A stretch of DNA of 30,733 nucleotides from X23 sp050251575 (GCA_050251575.1 JBFWMP010000018.1:1-30733); one strand, 5' to 3'; counted from the stretch's first letter, positions 6,990 to 15,274 are shown. Numbers and translations: made by a program. The notes: generated by a model not told the origin, from the sequence alone.

Positions 6990-8937
6990 TGTTACGTTCC
7001 TCCCCAATATATTCACGGCCCTTTTTACCGGCTTTATGATGTGTTTTACCACCCTTTAAAACAGATAATATACTTTCATATCGTTCTAAAAGAGCTTGAT
7101 TCTTTTCAATCCACACATTGCGGTTCTGTGATTTACCTCGTTCAATTACAGCCTTAGTTTCCTGTATTTCTAATTCGTACTGGGGAATAAAGTCTGTAGT
7201 TGTGCAAAGGTTTCGACAGGTCAAGCATGGATTAAGTTGTGTATGGCATTCCTGCTTTTTAGGCTTCATACAGTATCCCAAAGGCATTCTGACTGCATCC
7301 AGGTTGTGACGTATATACTCCCATTCGATAATATCCTCATTTTCAATATCAGATATATCAATCCTTATTGGCTTTCCTGATTCGCTAATTCTAAATAAGC
7401 CTTTCTTTGCAACTTCTTCCCATGACTTTCGCATAGTTGTGTCTAGTATTTTTGCATACCTCAAAGTCATCTCAGGCGAGGCATGAGCCATCCACTTTTG
7501 AACATGAAGTATGTTCATGCCATTGTTAATTAACTCAACCCCTTTAGTATGACGAAAAGCATGATTACCAAACTTAAAAACATTACCTTGGTTATCACAA
7601 ATATTCTTTTCGAATGCTAAGCGATTTAATGCTTTGCTAATAACATCTCTTGTTGGGGGTTTGCCCATCCGTTTTCCTTCAAAGCGTACAAATAGTAAAT
7701 TATATGGATTATTCTCATAGGTACTTTTTTCTCTTGTACTTTCTACTACTGCTTCGACTATAGCTGCGACATCATCAGTTATTGGAATCCTATGTCCTAA
7801 AACATCAGTTTTTAAAATATCTCCACAAAGATACCATCCTTGGGAAGTACGATCCAAACAATTGTTATACCTGAGGTTAAGTATATCGGAAATACGCCAT
7901 CCTGATGCTCGCAACAAAATTACAATAGGGATGTATTCTACAGGCTTTATAGATTCAATATTGCTTTCTAATTGGAAAATAACTTCTTCAGGAATATACT
8001 TTATGTCTTCTCGTGGTTTGCTCCGAAGCCTTGGAAAATCATTTTCAAAGATAAGGCATGCGACAGGTTTATCCGGTGCCTCAGAATATTCCGCTCTTTG
8101 TATGTACGTTAAAAAAGTATGAATATTTACGAAATAAGTTAAATGGCACTTTTCCCAACCAGAAGTATGACTAGTAAACCAGATAATAAACTCTTCCATA
8201 TCATTACGAGTGATATTTATCAGGCTATTCCACATAGGATACTTATTATGTACAAAACCAAAAAGTAGTTTTAATGCCATAATGTCTGTATAACATTGTG
8301 ATATAGATAGTTTAGAAAGCCGGACTCTAATATATTTTTTAGCAAGTTCACGGAAAGCAATTGGGATGTTATTAAAATCAAGGTAATATTGAGTACTAAC
8401 TGGTGTGATCCTGGCACCTGGGATATTTCTGCAGTCCCAAATATCTTTTTCAAATTCTTCTCTTATATCATAATAATTGAAAATAAAATTATAGAATTGA
8501 CTTACAAAACATTCGTAATGTTTATTTGATAAACTACCGTCAGGCTTTAGTCTTTTACCTTTTCCTATTAAGTAAGTACGCCATTGAATTTTTAATTTAC
8601 TAAAAGGTACACTTAATATTGTATCTATGCATAAGTAATATTGTTTAAGAAAGTTAGAAAACTGTTTAAAATAGCAACTGTAGTGTAAAAACAAATTAAA
8701 ACTAATGCTCTTTTTCATTATACTAGATGAAAAGAAGTATTTTAACTCATGACTTATACCAGTACTAAAGGCAGAAAAATTAATTATTTTTACTTTTCGG
8801 GTTAATTTGGGTGAACGTATATTATCAAAGATATTATCTGATATGTCCCAAATATCGCGCCCCCAATACCCATTCAGAAATTTTTCGAGTTCTTCTAATT
8901 TGGATTTTTTAGCCCTGATTTCTAATTCGGCATTCAC
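6982..8937 (-). CDS. tnpB: Tn554-family tyrosine recombinase B
   Basis: This 651-residue protein is close in length to Tn554 TnpB (630). The catalytic core near the middle shows the first arginine in ASGWRISDIL, the HxxR motif in HAFRHTKG, a second histidine in KWMAHA and the nucleophile in TLRYAK. After the core comes a cysteine/histidine cluster (GYCMKPKKQECHTQLNPC, then CRNLC) that probably binds zinc. Together with TnpA it catalyses excision and site-specific insertion. Its ATG overlaps the tnpA stop by four bases (ATGA), so the genes are translationally coupled. The frame is intact. Confidence 0.93.
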   Translation of the reverse strand: MNAELEIRAKKSKLEELEKFLNGYWGRDIWDISDNIFDNIRSPKLTRKVKIINFSAFSTGISHELKYFFSSSIMKKSISFNLFLHYSCYFKQFSNFLKQYYLCIDTILSVPFSKLKIQWRTYLIGKGKRLKPDGSLSNKHYECFVSQFYNFIFNYYDIREEFEKDIWDCRNIPGARITPVSTQYYLDFNNIPIAFRELAKKYIRVRLSKLSISQCYTDIMALKLLFGFVHNKYPMWNSLINITRNDMEEFIIWFTSHTSGWEKCHLTYFVNIHTFLTYIQRAEYSEAPDKPVACLIFENDFPRLRSKPREDIKYIPEEVIFQLESNIESIKPVEYIPIVILLRASGWRISDILNLRYNNCLDRTSQGWYLCGDILKTDVLGHRIPITDDVAAIVEAVVESTREKSTYENNPYNLLFVRFEGKRMGKPPTRDVISKALNRLAFEKNICDNQGNVFKFGNHAFRHTKGVELINNGMNILHVQKWMAHASPEMTLRYAKILDTTMRKSWEEVAKKGLFRISESGKPIRIDISDIENEDIIEWEYIRHNLDAVRMPLGYCMKPKKQECHTQLNPCLTCRNLCTTTDFIPQYELEIQETKAVIERGKSQNRNVWIEKNQALLERYESILSVLKGGKTHHKAGKKGREYIGEERNNG

Positions 8938-10061
8938 CTTTCATCACCTTCTTTTCTTCTTTCAATCCTCATCCTTTGTTCTGATTGCTCCCAATCCTTG
9001 CGTATGTCTTCGTCAGAAGGATGGATATACATTTGTATAGTTGTTTGAACATGGGCATGTCCAGCACGCTTCATTAAATGTTCATCCTTCCAACCAGCTT
9101 TACGCAGTTCTGTGAGGGAAGTATGCCGGAGCATATGAGGTGTAACGTCAAATCCTACTTTGTTTTTCAGCCTTTCGAAAAGTGAAACGACTTCTGGATA
9201 CTCCATTGGCTGATACTTGTTTTCCCCAGAAAGCTTGATAAAAACGTGGTTTGTATCTACATCATCAGTATGATATTCAGCGATATAGTCCATATAGTCA
9301 TTCATTAGTTCAGCAGAGACATCAATACTTCTAGGACTGCACACTGTTTTGATTTCTGCATGATTAGATAGTTCTCCACGATCCCTAATGTGAATTTTAC
9401 GTGCATCAATTTCAAAATCCTCTAGCCATAAAGCTAAAGCTTCTCCAATACGCATAGAGCTTTCCCACAATAATTGGATGAGAAACTTGTCCCTTATATT
9501 GCAGCAAGCATCCAATATTGTGCTTATCTTTTCTTTGGTAATAGTTCTGGGCTTCTGGTTGGGTACTTTGAGTTTAAGAATTTTTGTATCATAACTTTTA
9601 TTTTGATTGACATGGTAAAGAAAATCCTTAAAACCTCTGCGTGAGCCAGATATTTGTTTTTTTAATTTCATAGAAAGCTGAAGGCTATAATTTTCATGTC
9701 TCAACAGGTAATCATATAGGCTTATTACAGCAGAAATAATTATATTAATACTCCTTGCTGTTCTGGATGAAGTAACTGGACTGATAGAGGATACATTCTT
9801 ATTTCCATAAGGATTCTGGAGCCAGCGCATAAATGCCGCCATTTCGTCAAGGCCAATATCTCGATAATCAAGTTGCTCCTGCTCCAAATATTCAAAAAAC
9901 AACTTCAGGTGATAACAGTACGCTCTAAGAGTGTTTCTTGCTGAGCCAATGTTATCTTTGTATTTCAAATACTTTAGGACAGGTTCAACCGGATCGCCAA
10001 GAGAATCTAATAATATATACCTAGTTTTATTATCGGAAGTGATAACTGATTCAACTCGCAT
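8934..10061 (-). CDS. tnpA: Tn554-family tyrosine recombinase A
   Basis: This is a 375-residue site-specific recombinase (Tn554 TnpA is 361). The N-terminal half includes the TRYILLDS and ARNTLRAYCYHLKLFFEYLE stretches typical of the family. Catalytic residues are complete: R204 (SMRIGEAL), K238, H309 and R312 (HMLRHT), H335 (RAGHAH) and Y345. I chose ATG 10061 because GGTAGGG lies six bases upstream; the in-frame ATG at 10076 has no ribosome binding site. It is first in the tnpABC operon. In Tn554 the tnpA end lies next to one transposon terminus, so an element end is expected in about 10080-10370. Confidence 0.93.
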   Translation of the reverse strand: MRVESVITSDNKTRYILLDSLGDPVEPVLKYLKYKDNIGSARNTLRAYCYHLKLFFEYLEQEQLDYRDIGLDEMAAFMRWLQNPYGNKNVSSISPVTSSRTARSINIIISAVISLYDYLLRHENYSLQLSMKLKKQISGSRRGFKDFLYHVNQNKSYDTKILKLKVPNQKPRTITKEKISTILDACCNIRDKFLIQLLWESSMRIGEALALWLEDFEIDARKIHIRDRGELSNHAEIKTVCSPRSIDVSAELMNDYMDYIAEYHTDDVDTNHVFIKLSGENKYQPMEYPEVVSLFERLKNKVGFDVTPHMLRHTSLTELRKAGWKDEHLMKRAGHAHVQTTIQMYIHPSDEDIRKDWEQSEQRMRIERRKEGDER

Positions 10062-10080
10062 AACTAACCCTACCATTATC

Positions 10081-10097
10081 TACAGGTTTATCCTGTA
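10081..10097. promoter_or_regulatory. Palindrome in the tnpA leader
   Basis: TACAGG-TTTAT-CCTGTA is a perfect inverted repeat about 20 bases before the tnpA start, between its likely -10 and the ribosome binding site. It may be an operator, a translation-limiting hairpin or a recombinase site. Confidence 0.45.
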
Positions 10098-10109
10098 TAA
10101 GATAAATCC

Positions 10110-10138
10110 AATATACTATAGTAACATTAATAAAGCAA
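10110..10138 (-). promoter_or_regulatory. Candidate tnpABC promoter
   Basis: On the minus strand TTGCTT (10133-10138) and TATATT (10110-10115) are 17 bases apart. Both differ from consensus at two positions or fewer. Confidence 0.45.
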
Positions 10139-10170
10139 TTAAGTTATTATATAAATATTGACAAAAAAAG

Positions 10171-10210
10171 ATGGATAAACCGTTCATAGAATACTATGTA
10201 GTCTATCCAT
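10171..10210 (-). terminator. Nested hairpin with T-run, reading leftwards
   Basis: ATGGATA/TATCCAT enclose a second stem CATAG-AATA-CTATG. On the minus strand seven T follow almost directly. It would shield the tnp operon from transcription entering from the right, or it may be part of the transposon end. Confidence 0.55.
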
Positions 10211-10232
10211 TTTATTAGTTAAGTTAAAATTA

Positions 10233-10270
10233 TCTCAAAAAGTTTGAAAAAGTTATCGAAAAGTTTGAAA
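10233..10270. repeat. Tandem palindromic boxes, 21-bp period (second site)
   Basis: TCTCAAAAAGTTTGAAA (10233-10249) is followed 21 bases on by TATCGAAAAGTTTGAAA. These are variants of the boxes at 1858-1895 and again end eight bases before a -35. Confidence 0.7.
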
Positions 10271-10278
10271 ATATATTT

Positions 10279-10307
10279 TTAAATAACTATCCTTTTTATG
10301 GTATAAT
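10279..10307 (+). promoter_or_regulatory. Promoter for the gene at 10372
   Basis: TTAAAT (10279-10284), 17 bases, TATAAT (10302-10307). The weak -35 just next to paired boxes would suit a promoter that needs an activator. Confidence 0.55.
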
Positions 10308-10371
10308 CGATTTTAAGGGACATTTAGATTTTCAATCTGCTATAAGCAGAATTATCAAAAAAGGAAGGTTG

Positions 10372-10758
10372 GTGTTTATATTGTCTATTCATATAGGGGC
10401 TCATGCCCAAGGTTATGCAGTTAGTATTGAACACATTCTTTGTGATGTTTTCGGGTGCCAAAGATTCGGATTTGGTGGAATAGTAAATTCTGACTTCATC
10501 AGAAAACAACCATTTCCAGCTATGTTGTGTGGGCTTTCATTTATATATGCGACTGCTGGAAAAGACAAACAGACAGAGATTATAAAATTCATTGAAGAGT
10601 ATTCGTTTTTCTCGGAAATGAGTCTTGATTTGTTGTTATCTTTTGATACTTCCACAAAGAATATTGACGGCATAACTATTGAACTTAGTTTTGAAAATGG
10701 TGAAAATGCAGTAGAAAATATGATAGAAGATTTTAGAAAAGTATGTAAAAGGAAGTAA
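10372..10758 (+). CDS. Unrecognised 128-residue protein
   Basis: A well-formed rightward gene with promoter and paired palindromic boxes upstream. The N-terminus contains SIHIGAHAQGYAVSIEHILC and a Cys/Gly/Phe-rich patch (CDVFGCQRFGFGG); the C-terminus is acidic then basic. No TM or signal peptide is seen, and I do not recognise the family. The start is uncertain: GTG 10372 has AAGGA six bases upstream and is preferred, with TTG 10369 and TTG 10381 as alternatives. It shares promoter architecture with the integrase at 559-1638 and the next gene, which suggests joint control. Confidence 0.6.
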   Translation: MFILSIHIGAHAQGYAVSIEHILCDVFGCQRFGFGGIVNSDFIRKQPFPAMLCGLSFIYATAGKDKQTEIIKFIEEYSFFSEMSLDLLLSFDTSTKNIDGITIELSFENGENAVENMIEDFRKVCKRK

Positions 10759-10787
10759 TGACTATACAATTTTATGTTGAAAGTTTT

Positions 10788-10835
10788 TTTCAAACTATTT
10801 GAGATTAAAGGCACTTTTTTTCAATCTTTATGAGA
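10788..10835. repeat. Paired palindromic boxes, 31-bp period (third site)
   Basis: TTTCAAACTATTTGAGA (10788-10804) is the exact reverse complement of the box at 1858. A second copy with three mismatches (TTTCAATCTTTATGAGA) lies at 10819-10835, three helical turns on and 12 bases before a -35. Confidence 0.6.
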
Positions 10836-10847
10836 TATTAATTTGGC

Positions 10848-10877
10848 TAGACACAATACAGAGAAAAATGATACAAT
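10848..10877 (+). promoter_or_regulatory. Promoter for the gene at 10946
   Basis: TAGACA (10848-10853), 18 bases, TACAAT (10872-10877). Confidence 0.5.
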
Positions 10878-10945
10878 AATTTATAAAATAATACCGCAAA
10901 GCTGTTCTATAGGCTTTGAAAAGCAAATTTGAATGGAGTGATAAT

Positions 10946-11296
10946 ATGCTTATCCCTGATGAAGAAATAACCATGTTATATACAGAATTCCCAAAGGAAT
11001 TATCCGATGTATCCGAAAAGACATATGATTTAATAATCTCTATAATTAAATTAAGACAGAAGTATAAAGAAGCAAATGAACTTCCATTATATCCAGTTAA
11101 TTCTGATTTGGAAAACCTCGATAGATTATTGTACTGTATAGAACAAGAAATTTTAAAGTTTGGTGTACCGGGAACTATATCCAAAGAATTTTATGCTTAT
11201 TCAAAAAAAGAACTTAAGGAAATACTGTTAAATAAGGATGAATTACTTAACACTGGAATTGATGAATGGATAAGTGAAGGATTAATAAAAGAGTGA
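10946..11296 (+). CDS. Unrecognised 116-residue acidic protein
   Basis: ATG 10946 has GGAG seven to eight bases upstream; the frame is open ten codons further but without a site. The protein (MLIPDEEITMLYTEFPKE... to ISEGLIKE) is soluble, mostly helical by composition and acidic at both ends, with no motif I recognise. It is followed by a bidirectional terminator. The neighbouring gene at 10372 has a similar size and shared upstream boxes, so they may act in one pathway, but their sequences are not alike. Confidence 0.65.
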   Translation: MLIPDEEITMLYTEFPKELSDVSEKTYDLIISIIKLRQKYKEANELPLYPVNSDLENLDRLLYCIEQEILKFGVPGTISKEFYAYSKKELKEILLNKDELLNTGIDEWISEGLIKE

Positions 11297-11367
11297 TTTT
11301 TATCATTGGTTAAAATAATGAAATCATTCTCCCTCTCTTTTTATAAACATAAACACAGAAATAATTA

Positions 11368-11400
11368 AAAACTAGCAGTATATTCTTAATTGCTAGTTTT
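11368..11400. terminator. Bidirectional terminator between convergent genes
   Basis: AAAACTAGCA and TGCTAGTTTT pair perfectly, with A/T-runs on both sides. It serves the rightward gene ending at 11296 and the leftward gene ending at 11408. Confidence 0.8.
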
Positions 11401-11407
11401 TAATTAT

Positions 11408-12286
11408 CTATTGATTATTCAAGATTTTATATACGTCATTTTTATTTTCGCCTAACAAATCAATTTTTATTTCTAATCCATAATCTTCGTCATATCCACT
11501 AGAAACGATTATTTTATGTCCACTTATGCTCTTTTCTAATTGAAAATTGGATCTACGGTATAATGATTGTTCAACTATATTTACTAAGGATTGTGATATT
11601 TCATTAAGGATGCTGTCACTTTGAGGGAAAAGATAACTTAAATAATTATTAATTGGTGTAAAATCAGTATTGGAGTCTATTGGGATAAAAATAACTATAA
11701 TGCCCTGCCTTGGGTAATATTGAATTTTATATACTGAATCTTTTTCGAATTGATTATTAATCCAGCTACCATTAGCATAACCAGAAATTTGATATAGTTG
11801 TGTATTAAAAATGGACTCGAGACTTTTGACAAATTTTATATCTATATCAGAGGGTATACTGGTAAGTTCAATTGCCTCTACAGGTAGATATCCTTCAACC
11901 TTATCATATCTTTTTAAAGATTTTGGATCCTCGCGATTGTACCTGTATTTCACTTTTACTGCTCCATTATCATACTTTTCAAGCACCGTTCCTTCAATAT
12001 TTAATGCTTCTACGGGAACAATAAGATTCTGATCAACCATTTCAATAAGGGCCGCAGAATTATGTTGGTCTATATATGCTGACATTTTGTCGTAAGCATC
12101 ACTTGATAGTGCAAAAAAAGAATCTTTTATTAATCTAAAATGCATTCGAGGTAAAATAGGATTAATTGAGTTAACTTGAGCTGTTGAACTTTTTGTATTT
12201 GGGGTTGAAAAAACTATAGAATATAAACCTATCAGTAATAATAGCAATATAATAATTATTGCAATAAGTATTTTGTTTAATCTCAC
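11408..12286 (-). CDS. Membrane-anchored extracytoplasmic protein, function unknown
   Basis: This 292-residue protein starts with a basic N-terminus and one strong TM segment (residues 5-28, rich in I and L) followed by a Ser/Thr-rich linker. That is the pattern of a signal anchor with the rest outside the cell. The central part (about 90-145) alternates charged and beta-prone residues (GTVLEKYDNGAVKVKYRYN) and may be a small beta-barrel or SH3-like fold; the C-terminal part is not recognised. The start is a GTG at 12286 with GGGAGGT seven bases upstream. A good promoter lies at 12312-12340. It stands alone between two terminators, and I see nothing that ties it to its neighbours. Confidence 0.7.
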   Translation of the reverse strand: MRLNKILIAIIIILLLLLIGLYSIVFSTPNTKSSTAQVNSINPILPRMHFRLIKDSFFALSSDAYDKMSAYIDQHNSAALIEMVDQNLIVPVEALNIEGTVLEKYDNGAVKVKYRYNREDPKSLKRYDKVEGYLPVEAIELTSIPSDIDIKFVKSLESIFNTQLYQISGYANGSWINNQFEKDSVYKIQYYPRQGIIVIFIPIDSNTDFTPINNYLSYLFPQSDSILNEISQSLVNIVEQSLYRRSNFQLEKSISGHKIIVSSGYDEDYGLEIKIDLLGENKNDVYKILNNQ

Positions 12287-12311
12287 ATCAAAGACCTCCC
12301 TCTAATTGAAA

Positions 12312-12340
12312 ATTTTACCTTAGTTATGTCTGCTCGTCAA
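12312..12340 (-). promoter_or_regulatory. Promoter of the membrane-anchored protein gene
   Basis: On the minus strand TTGACG (12335-12340), 17 bases, TAAAAT (12312-12317). Confidence 0.7.
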
Positions 12341-12403
12341 TAATGAAATAATAGATTAACTTATGCTTCTTTTCTTAAATAAATTTTAATAAAAAATAAA
12401 AAG

Positions 12404-12433
12404 AAACTAGCAACGAATTTCGTTGCTAGTTTT
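12404..12433. terminator. Bidirectional hairpin terminator
   Basis: AACTAGCAACGAA and TTCGTTGCTAGTT pair with a one-base loop region, flanked by A- and T-runs. It lies downstream of the leftward gene ending at 12559 and upstream of the promoter at 12340. It shares the CTAGCA stem with the terminator at 11368. Confidence 0.75.
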
Positions 12434-12558
12434 AACTTTAGAATAATGATAATTGTTCGACAAAGGTTTCACTTTTAGAAATGTCCCTTCCCCCTTAAAA
12501 ATAAGGCTATCCGTCTTTAATGAGACACTATTTTCTTGTAATGTTCCATATACTTAAT

Positions 12559-12846
12559 TTAATAACTTTTTATATCATAATGTAGCAATGTTCTAATTGC
12601 TACGAATCTATATGCGTCCAAGTATGTATCTAATTTTTTAGAGCAAATATCTTCTCCAAAGGGGTTGAATCCTAATGTTACATCATATTTGCCACCGTCC
12701 AATTTGTTAATTGTAAAGAGTATTTTATCTTCTGTAAAACCCTGCAACTCTAATATTTCTTGAATCTCTTTCACATTATAAGAAAGTAAAATTTTCATTA
12801 TTTCATCCGAATATTCTTGTTTAGAATTTTTAATATCGTTTATCAT
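12559..12846 (-). CDS. Unrecognised 95-residue protein
   Basis: A small soluble protein with an acidic helical N-terminus (KILLSYNVKEIQEILELQG) and a two-strand-like centre (KYDVTLGFNPFGED), ending in YRFVAIRTLLHYDIKSY. No known motif. AGAGAGG lies about ten bases before ATG 12846, and a near-consensus promoter is present 40 bases upstream. It is a single-gene unit. Confidence 0.65.
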   Translation of the reverse strand: MINDIKNSKQEYSDEIMKILLSYNVKEIQEILELQGFTEDKILFTINKLDGGKYDVTLGFNPFGEDICSKKLDTYLDAYRFVAIRTLLHYDIKSY

Positions 12847-12885
12847 TTTTATTAACCTCTCTTACTTGATAGTATTTATAATTCT

Positions 12886-12914
12886 ATTATACCACTTTAA
12901 AAGGATGCTCTCAA
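12886..12914 (-). promoter_or_regulatory. Promoter of the 95-residue protein gene
   Basis: On the minus strand TTGAGA (12909-12914), 17 bases, TATAAT (12886-12891). Confidence 0.7.
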
Positions 12915-12942
12915 CCAATTAATCCGATTTTAGGCATCCTTT
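12899..12942. terminator. Inverted repeat overlapping a promoter
   Basis: AAAGGATGC (from 12900) and GCATCCTTT (12934-12942) are perfect complements. One arm fills the spacer of the promoter at 12886-12914. Read leftwards it ends in TTTT and could be a second terminator for the dnaX operon, or an operator. Confidence 0.45.
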
Positions 12943-13001
12943 CTATATGCTATTTAATCTTCCTAAACAATCAACTAATACGAAAACCCAAAAATAAAAA
13001 A

Positions 13002-13029
13002 GGAGAAACATGAGAATATCATGTCCTCC
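13002..13029 (-). terminator. Terminator of the replication operon
   Basis: GGAGAAACATGA and TCATGTCCTCC form a stem with small bulges. On the minus strand it is followed by a run of T, starting about 25 bases after the dnaX stop. Confidence 0.75.
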
Positions 13030-13053
13030 ATTTCTATAATATACCGTCCCCCT

Positions 13054-14874
13054 TTAAGCTTCATCAACCTGGATAATCATAAAAAATCCTTTTTCACTAA
13101 ATACCTTTCCGTAAAAACTCTCAAGTATATGAGAAAATGGTAAGATGGTTCTTATGCGGCAACTTTCTTTTGCTACAACTTCATAGTCACCTGCAGACAT
13201 TAGAGTTGCAAATGTCATGTCTTTAGATTTTAGTTCTTTTATGAATCCATCTACAGTGTTTTCGATATTTTGAGATACTAATGAATTCTTACTAACAAGC
13301 TGATAAATAGCTTTTGTAGAATCCTCTTCACCAAGCATAGGAATAAGAAGATTGTATAATTCAGCACGCAGTTCCGCCTCCTGGTCGTTATCTTTCATAT
13401 ACGCGGGAAACTGTACAAATAAAGCATCAATATCCTGTATGAGTTTACTGATGGTATTATCTGAAAACAGCTGCATTGATGAAAATGTTTTTAATGTCTC
13501 GAAAAAGTGACTACTTTTATAGGAACAAGTCAAATCTTCTTTAACATCTTCACTTTTTTCACACTGCTTTTCTGTAGATATTGCAGAAATATCCGGTTCT
13601 ACCCTTTCGTCAATAATACTGGAAGGCTGCTCAGCGAAAAAGTTAGTAATATCAACAGGATCCACAATAGTAGCTTCTTCAAATACAACTTCTTTTGTAT
13701 GAATTTTATCCGAATGGACAATAGAATTAATCTTTTCATCCATTAGTTCTAATTTGGTTACAATAGAAGGTATATTTGTTTCATCCTTTCCCATCAAAGC
13801 GGGAAGGCACAGCATAGTTACACCTGTTTCGATTACTAAGAGAGGGTTGATAACAGTTTTTGCTTTATTATACAAGGCATTCACTTCATTGAGAATATAA
13901 AGTATTCTCTCTAAAGACACCTTATTGCTGAGATTTTCTAATGCTTCTTTATATTCAGAAGAGTTGTCCAATTCAAACCGGTTATTACTTGATTTTAGCA
14001 TCATACAATCTCTGAGTATTTGAACAGTGTCTTGAAGTAAGAGTATTTCGTCCTTTCCTTGCCTAATAAATTGATGGAGAAATGACACGATAATTTGCAG
14101 GTTCAAATTTAAGATAGACTCCACAAATCTAATAACAGATGTTTGATTGCTGCACCCTAACATATTTGCAACCACAGATTCTGTTAAAACCTCATCTTCT
14201 GAAACATGAAAGGCTTGTTCCAGCATTGAAAGTGCGTCACGCATTGCACCATCACTATTAGCAGCAATTAATCTCAGGGCTTCTAATTCAATTCTTCTCT
14301 CTTCTTTCTCACAGATATATTGCATCCTTTGTACAATGTCTTCAATGCCAATTCTCTTAAATTGAAACTTTAGGCAGCGGCTTCTTATAGTCGCAGGAAC
14401 TTTATTGGGTTCAGTAGTTGCCAATATAAAAATGACATATTCAGGTGGTTCCTCTAAAGTTTTCAAAAGAGCATTGAATGCCCCTTTAGAAAGCATATGT
14501 ACTTCGTCAATTATATAGACTTTGTATTTATTCTCCGCAGGTGTATATGCGACATGGTCTACTATCCTCCGAATATCATCAACACCATTCTTAGATGCGG
14601 CATCAAATTCGATTATATCAATAGAAGAATTGTGGCTTTCACATGCTTTGCATTTACCGCAAGGCTCATGAATATTCGGCGCAAGACAATTAACTGCTTT
14701 GGCTAAAATCTTTGCAGTACTTGTCTTTCCTGTGCCCCTTGTACCAATAAACATATAAGCATGAGATAACTTATTTTCTTTCATTTGATTTAACAGAGTA
14801 TCTACTATTTCTTTCTGCCCTATTACATCAGAAAAGGTATTGGGTCGCCATTTTCTATATAGACTTACATTCAT
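13054..14874 (-). CDS. dnaX: DNA polymerase III gamma/tau subunit (clamp loader ATPase)
   Basis: This 606-residue protein begins with the DnaX signature YRKWRPNTFSDVIGQ. It has Walker A GTRGTGKT (44-51), the zinc-binding cysteines C64, C72, C75 and C78, Walker B IIDEVH (121-126), the LLKTLEEPP stretch and the SRC motif (165-167). The region after about residue 370 is long and poorly conserved, like tau tails. In the cell DnaX drives loading of the sliding clamp. Chromosomal dnaX is normally followed by the ebfC and recR genes; here it closes an operon with holB, ssb and a yhaM-like gene, so this is probably an element-borne second copy. AAGGGGGAAGAAG precedes ATG 14874. Confidence 0.96.
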   Translation of the reverse strand: MNVSLYRKWRPNTFSDVIGQKEIVDTLLNQMKENKLSHAYMFIGTRGTGKTSTAKILAKAVNCLAPNIHEPCGKCKACESHNSSIDIIEFDAASKNGVDDIRRIVDHVAYTPAENKYKVYIIDEVHMLSKGAFNALLKTLEEPPEYVIFILATTEPNKVPATIRSRCLKFQFKRIGIEDIVQRMQYICEKEERRIELEALRLIAANSDGAMRDALSMLEQAFHVSEDEVLTESVVANMLGCSNQTSVIRFVESILNLNLQIIVSFLHQFIRQGKDEILLLQDTVQILRDCMMLKSSNNRFELDNSSEYKEALENLSNKVSLERILYILNEVNALYNKAKTVINPLLVIETGVTMLCLPALMGKDETNIPSIVTKLELMDEKINSIVHSDKIHTKEVVFEEATIVDPVDITNFFAEQPSSIIDERVEPDISAISTEKQCEKSEDVKEDLTCSYKSSHFFETLKTFSSMQLFSDNTISKLIQDIDALFVQFPAYMKDNDQEAELRAELYNLLIPMLGEEDSTKAIYQLVSKNSLVSQNIENTVDGFIKELKSKDMTFATLMSAGDYEVVAKESCRIRTILPFSHILESFYGKVFSEKGFFMIIQVDEA

Positions 14875-14900
14875 TATCTTCTTCCCCCTTACTGATTTAG

Positions 14901-15215
14901 TTATGCCATATATTTAACCGGTATACCCAGCTCAATAGCCAAGTCAATTTCTTTTTTCATCCCTGAAGAAACACCATAACGACAATAAACGTGTACACAA
15001 TCAGCCATTTTCAGAAGCTCTAATCCCATTTTTATTGCTTTTTCTCTTTCTGCTGGATTGGTATCATTCATGATTAGCGGAAAAAACAAATGCGGAACAA
15101 TGGGTAAATCACCATTTTCAAACACTTGTTTAGCAATCTCTCTGGCATACATGGTATTTTTCTTATAATTGCCGTCTAGACCTTTGAGCGGGCTACAAAT
15201 ATAAATTTTTTTCAT
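14901..15215 (-). CDS. DUF4406 / nucleoside 2-deoxyribosyltransferase-like protein
   Basis: This 104-residue protein starts KKIYICSPLKG, followed by a charged helix, FFPLIMND, a helix with LLKMADCVHVY, and GVSSGMKKEIDLAIELGIPVKY. This is the fold pattern of small DUF4406 proteins related to nucleoside 2-deoxyribosyltransferases, which are common on phages and plasmids. The conserved acidic residue in the GM-KEID loop is present. The substrate is unknown; nucleotide salvage or modification is only a guess. AGGAGG lies before ATG 15215. It sits between ssb and dnaX, separated from ssb by a hairpin. Confidence 0.75.
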   Translation of the reverse strand: MKKIYICSPLKGLDGNYKKNTMYAREIAKQVFENGDLPIVPHLFFPLIMNDTNPAEREKAIKMGLELLKMADCVHVYCRYGVSSGMKKEIDLAIELGIPVKYMA

Positions 15216-15241
15216 ATACTGTCCTCCTTAATTATAAAACT

Positions 15242-15274
15242 AAAAGACGTGTCATATTTAAGGACACGTCTTTT
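15242..15274 (-). terminator. Internal hairpin between ssb and the DUF4406-like gene
   Basis: AAAAGACGTGTC and GACACGTCTTTT pair perfectly; T-rich sequence follows on the minus strand and nine A on the plus strand. It probably reduces rather than abolishes expression of the two downstream genes, since no promoter is evident for them. Confidence 0.7.

Noticed and set aside
6553..10083. GTAGATAAT at 6553 and ATTATCTAC at 10075 as terminal inverted repeats of a tnpABC-only transposon.
   Set aside because: Only nine bases match, in AT-rich DNA; a match of this length between two such regions is expected by chance, and one copy overlaps the tnpA leader.
12482..12500. A mini-gene starting with ATT after TAAGGGGGAAGGGAC on the minus strand.
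   Set aside because: No normal start codon and only 14 codons before a stop; kept only as an orphan start signal.
12970..13035. An 18-codon frame on the minus strand after dnaX with a G-rich site.
   Set aside because: It overlaps the terminator hairpin and the spacing from the G-rich tract to its ATG is too long.
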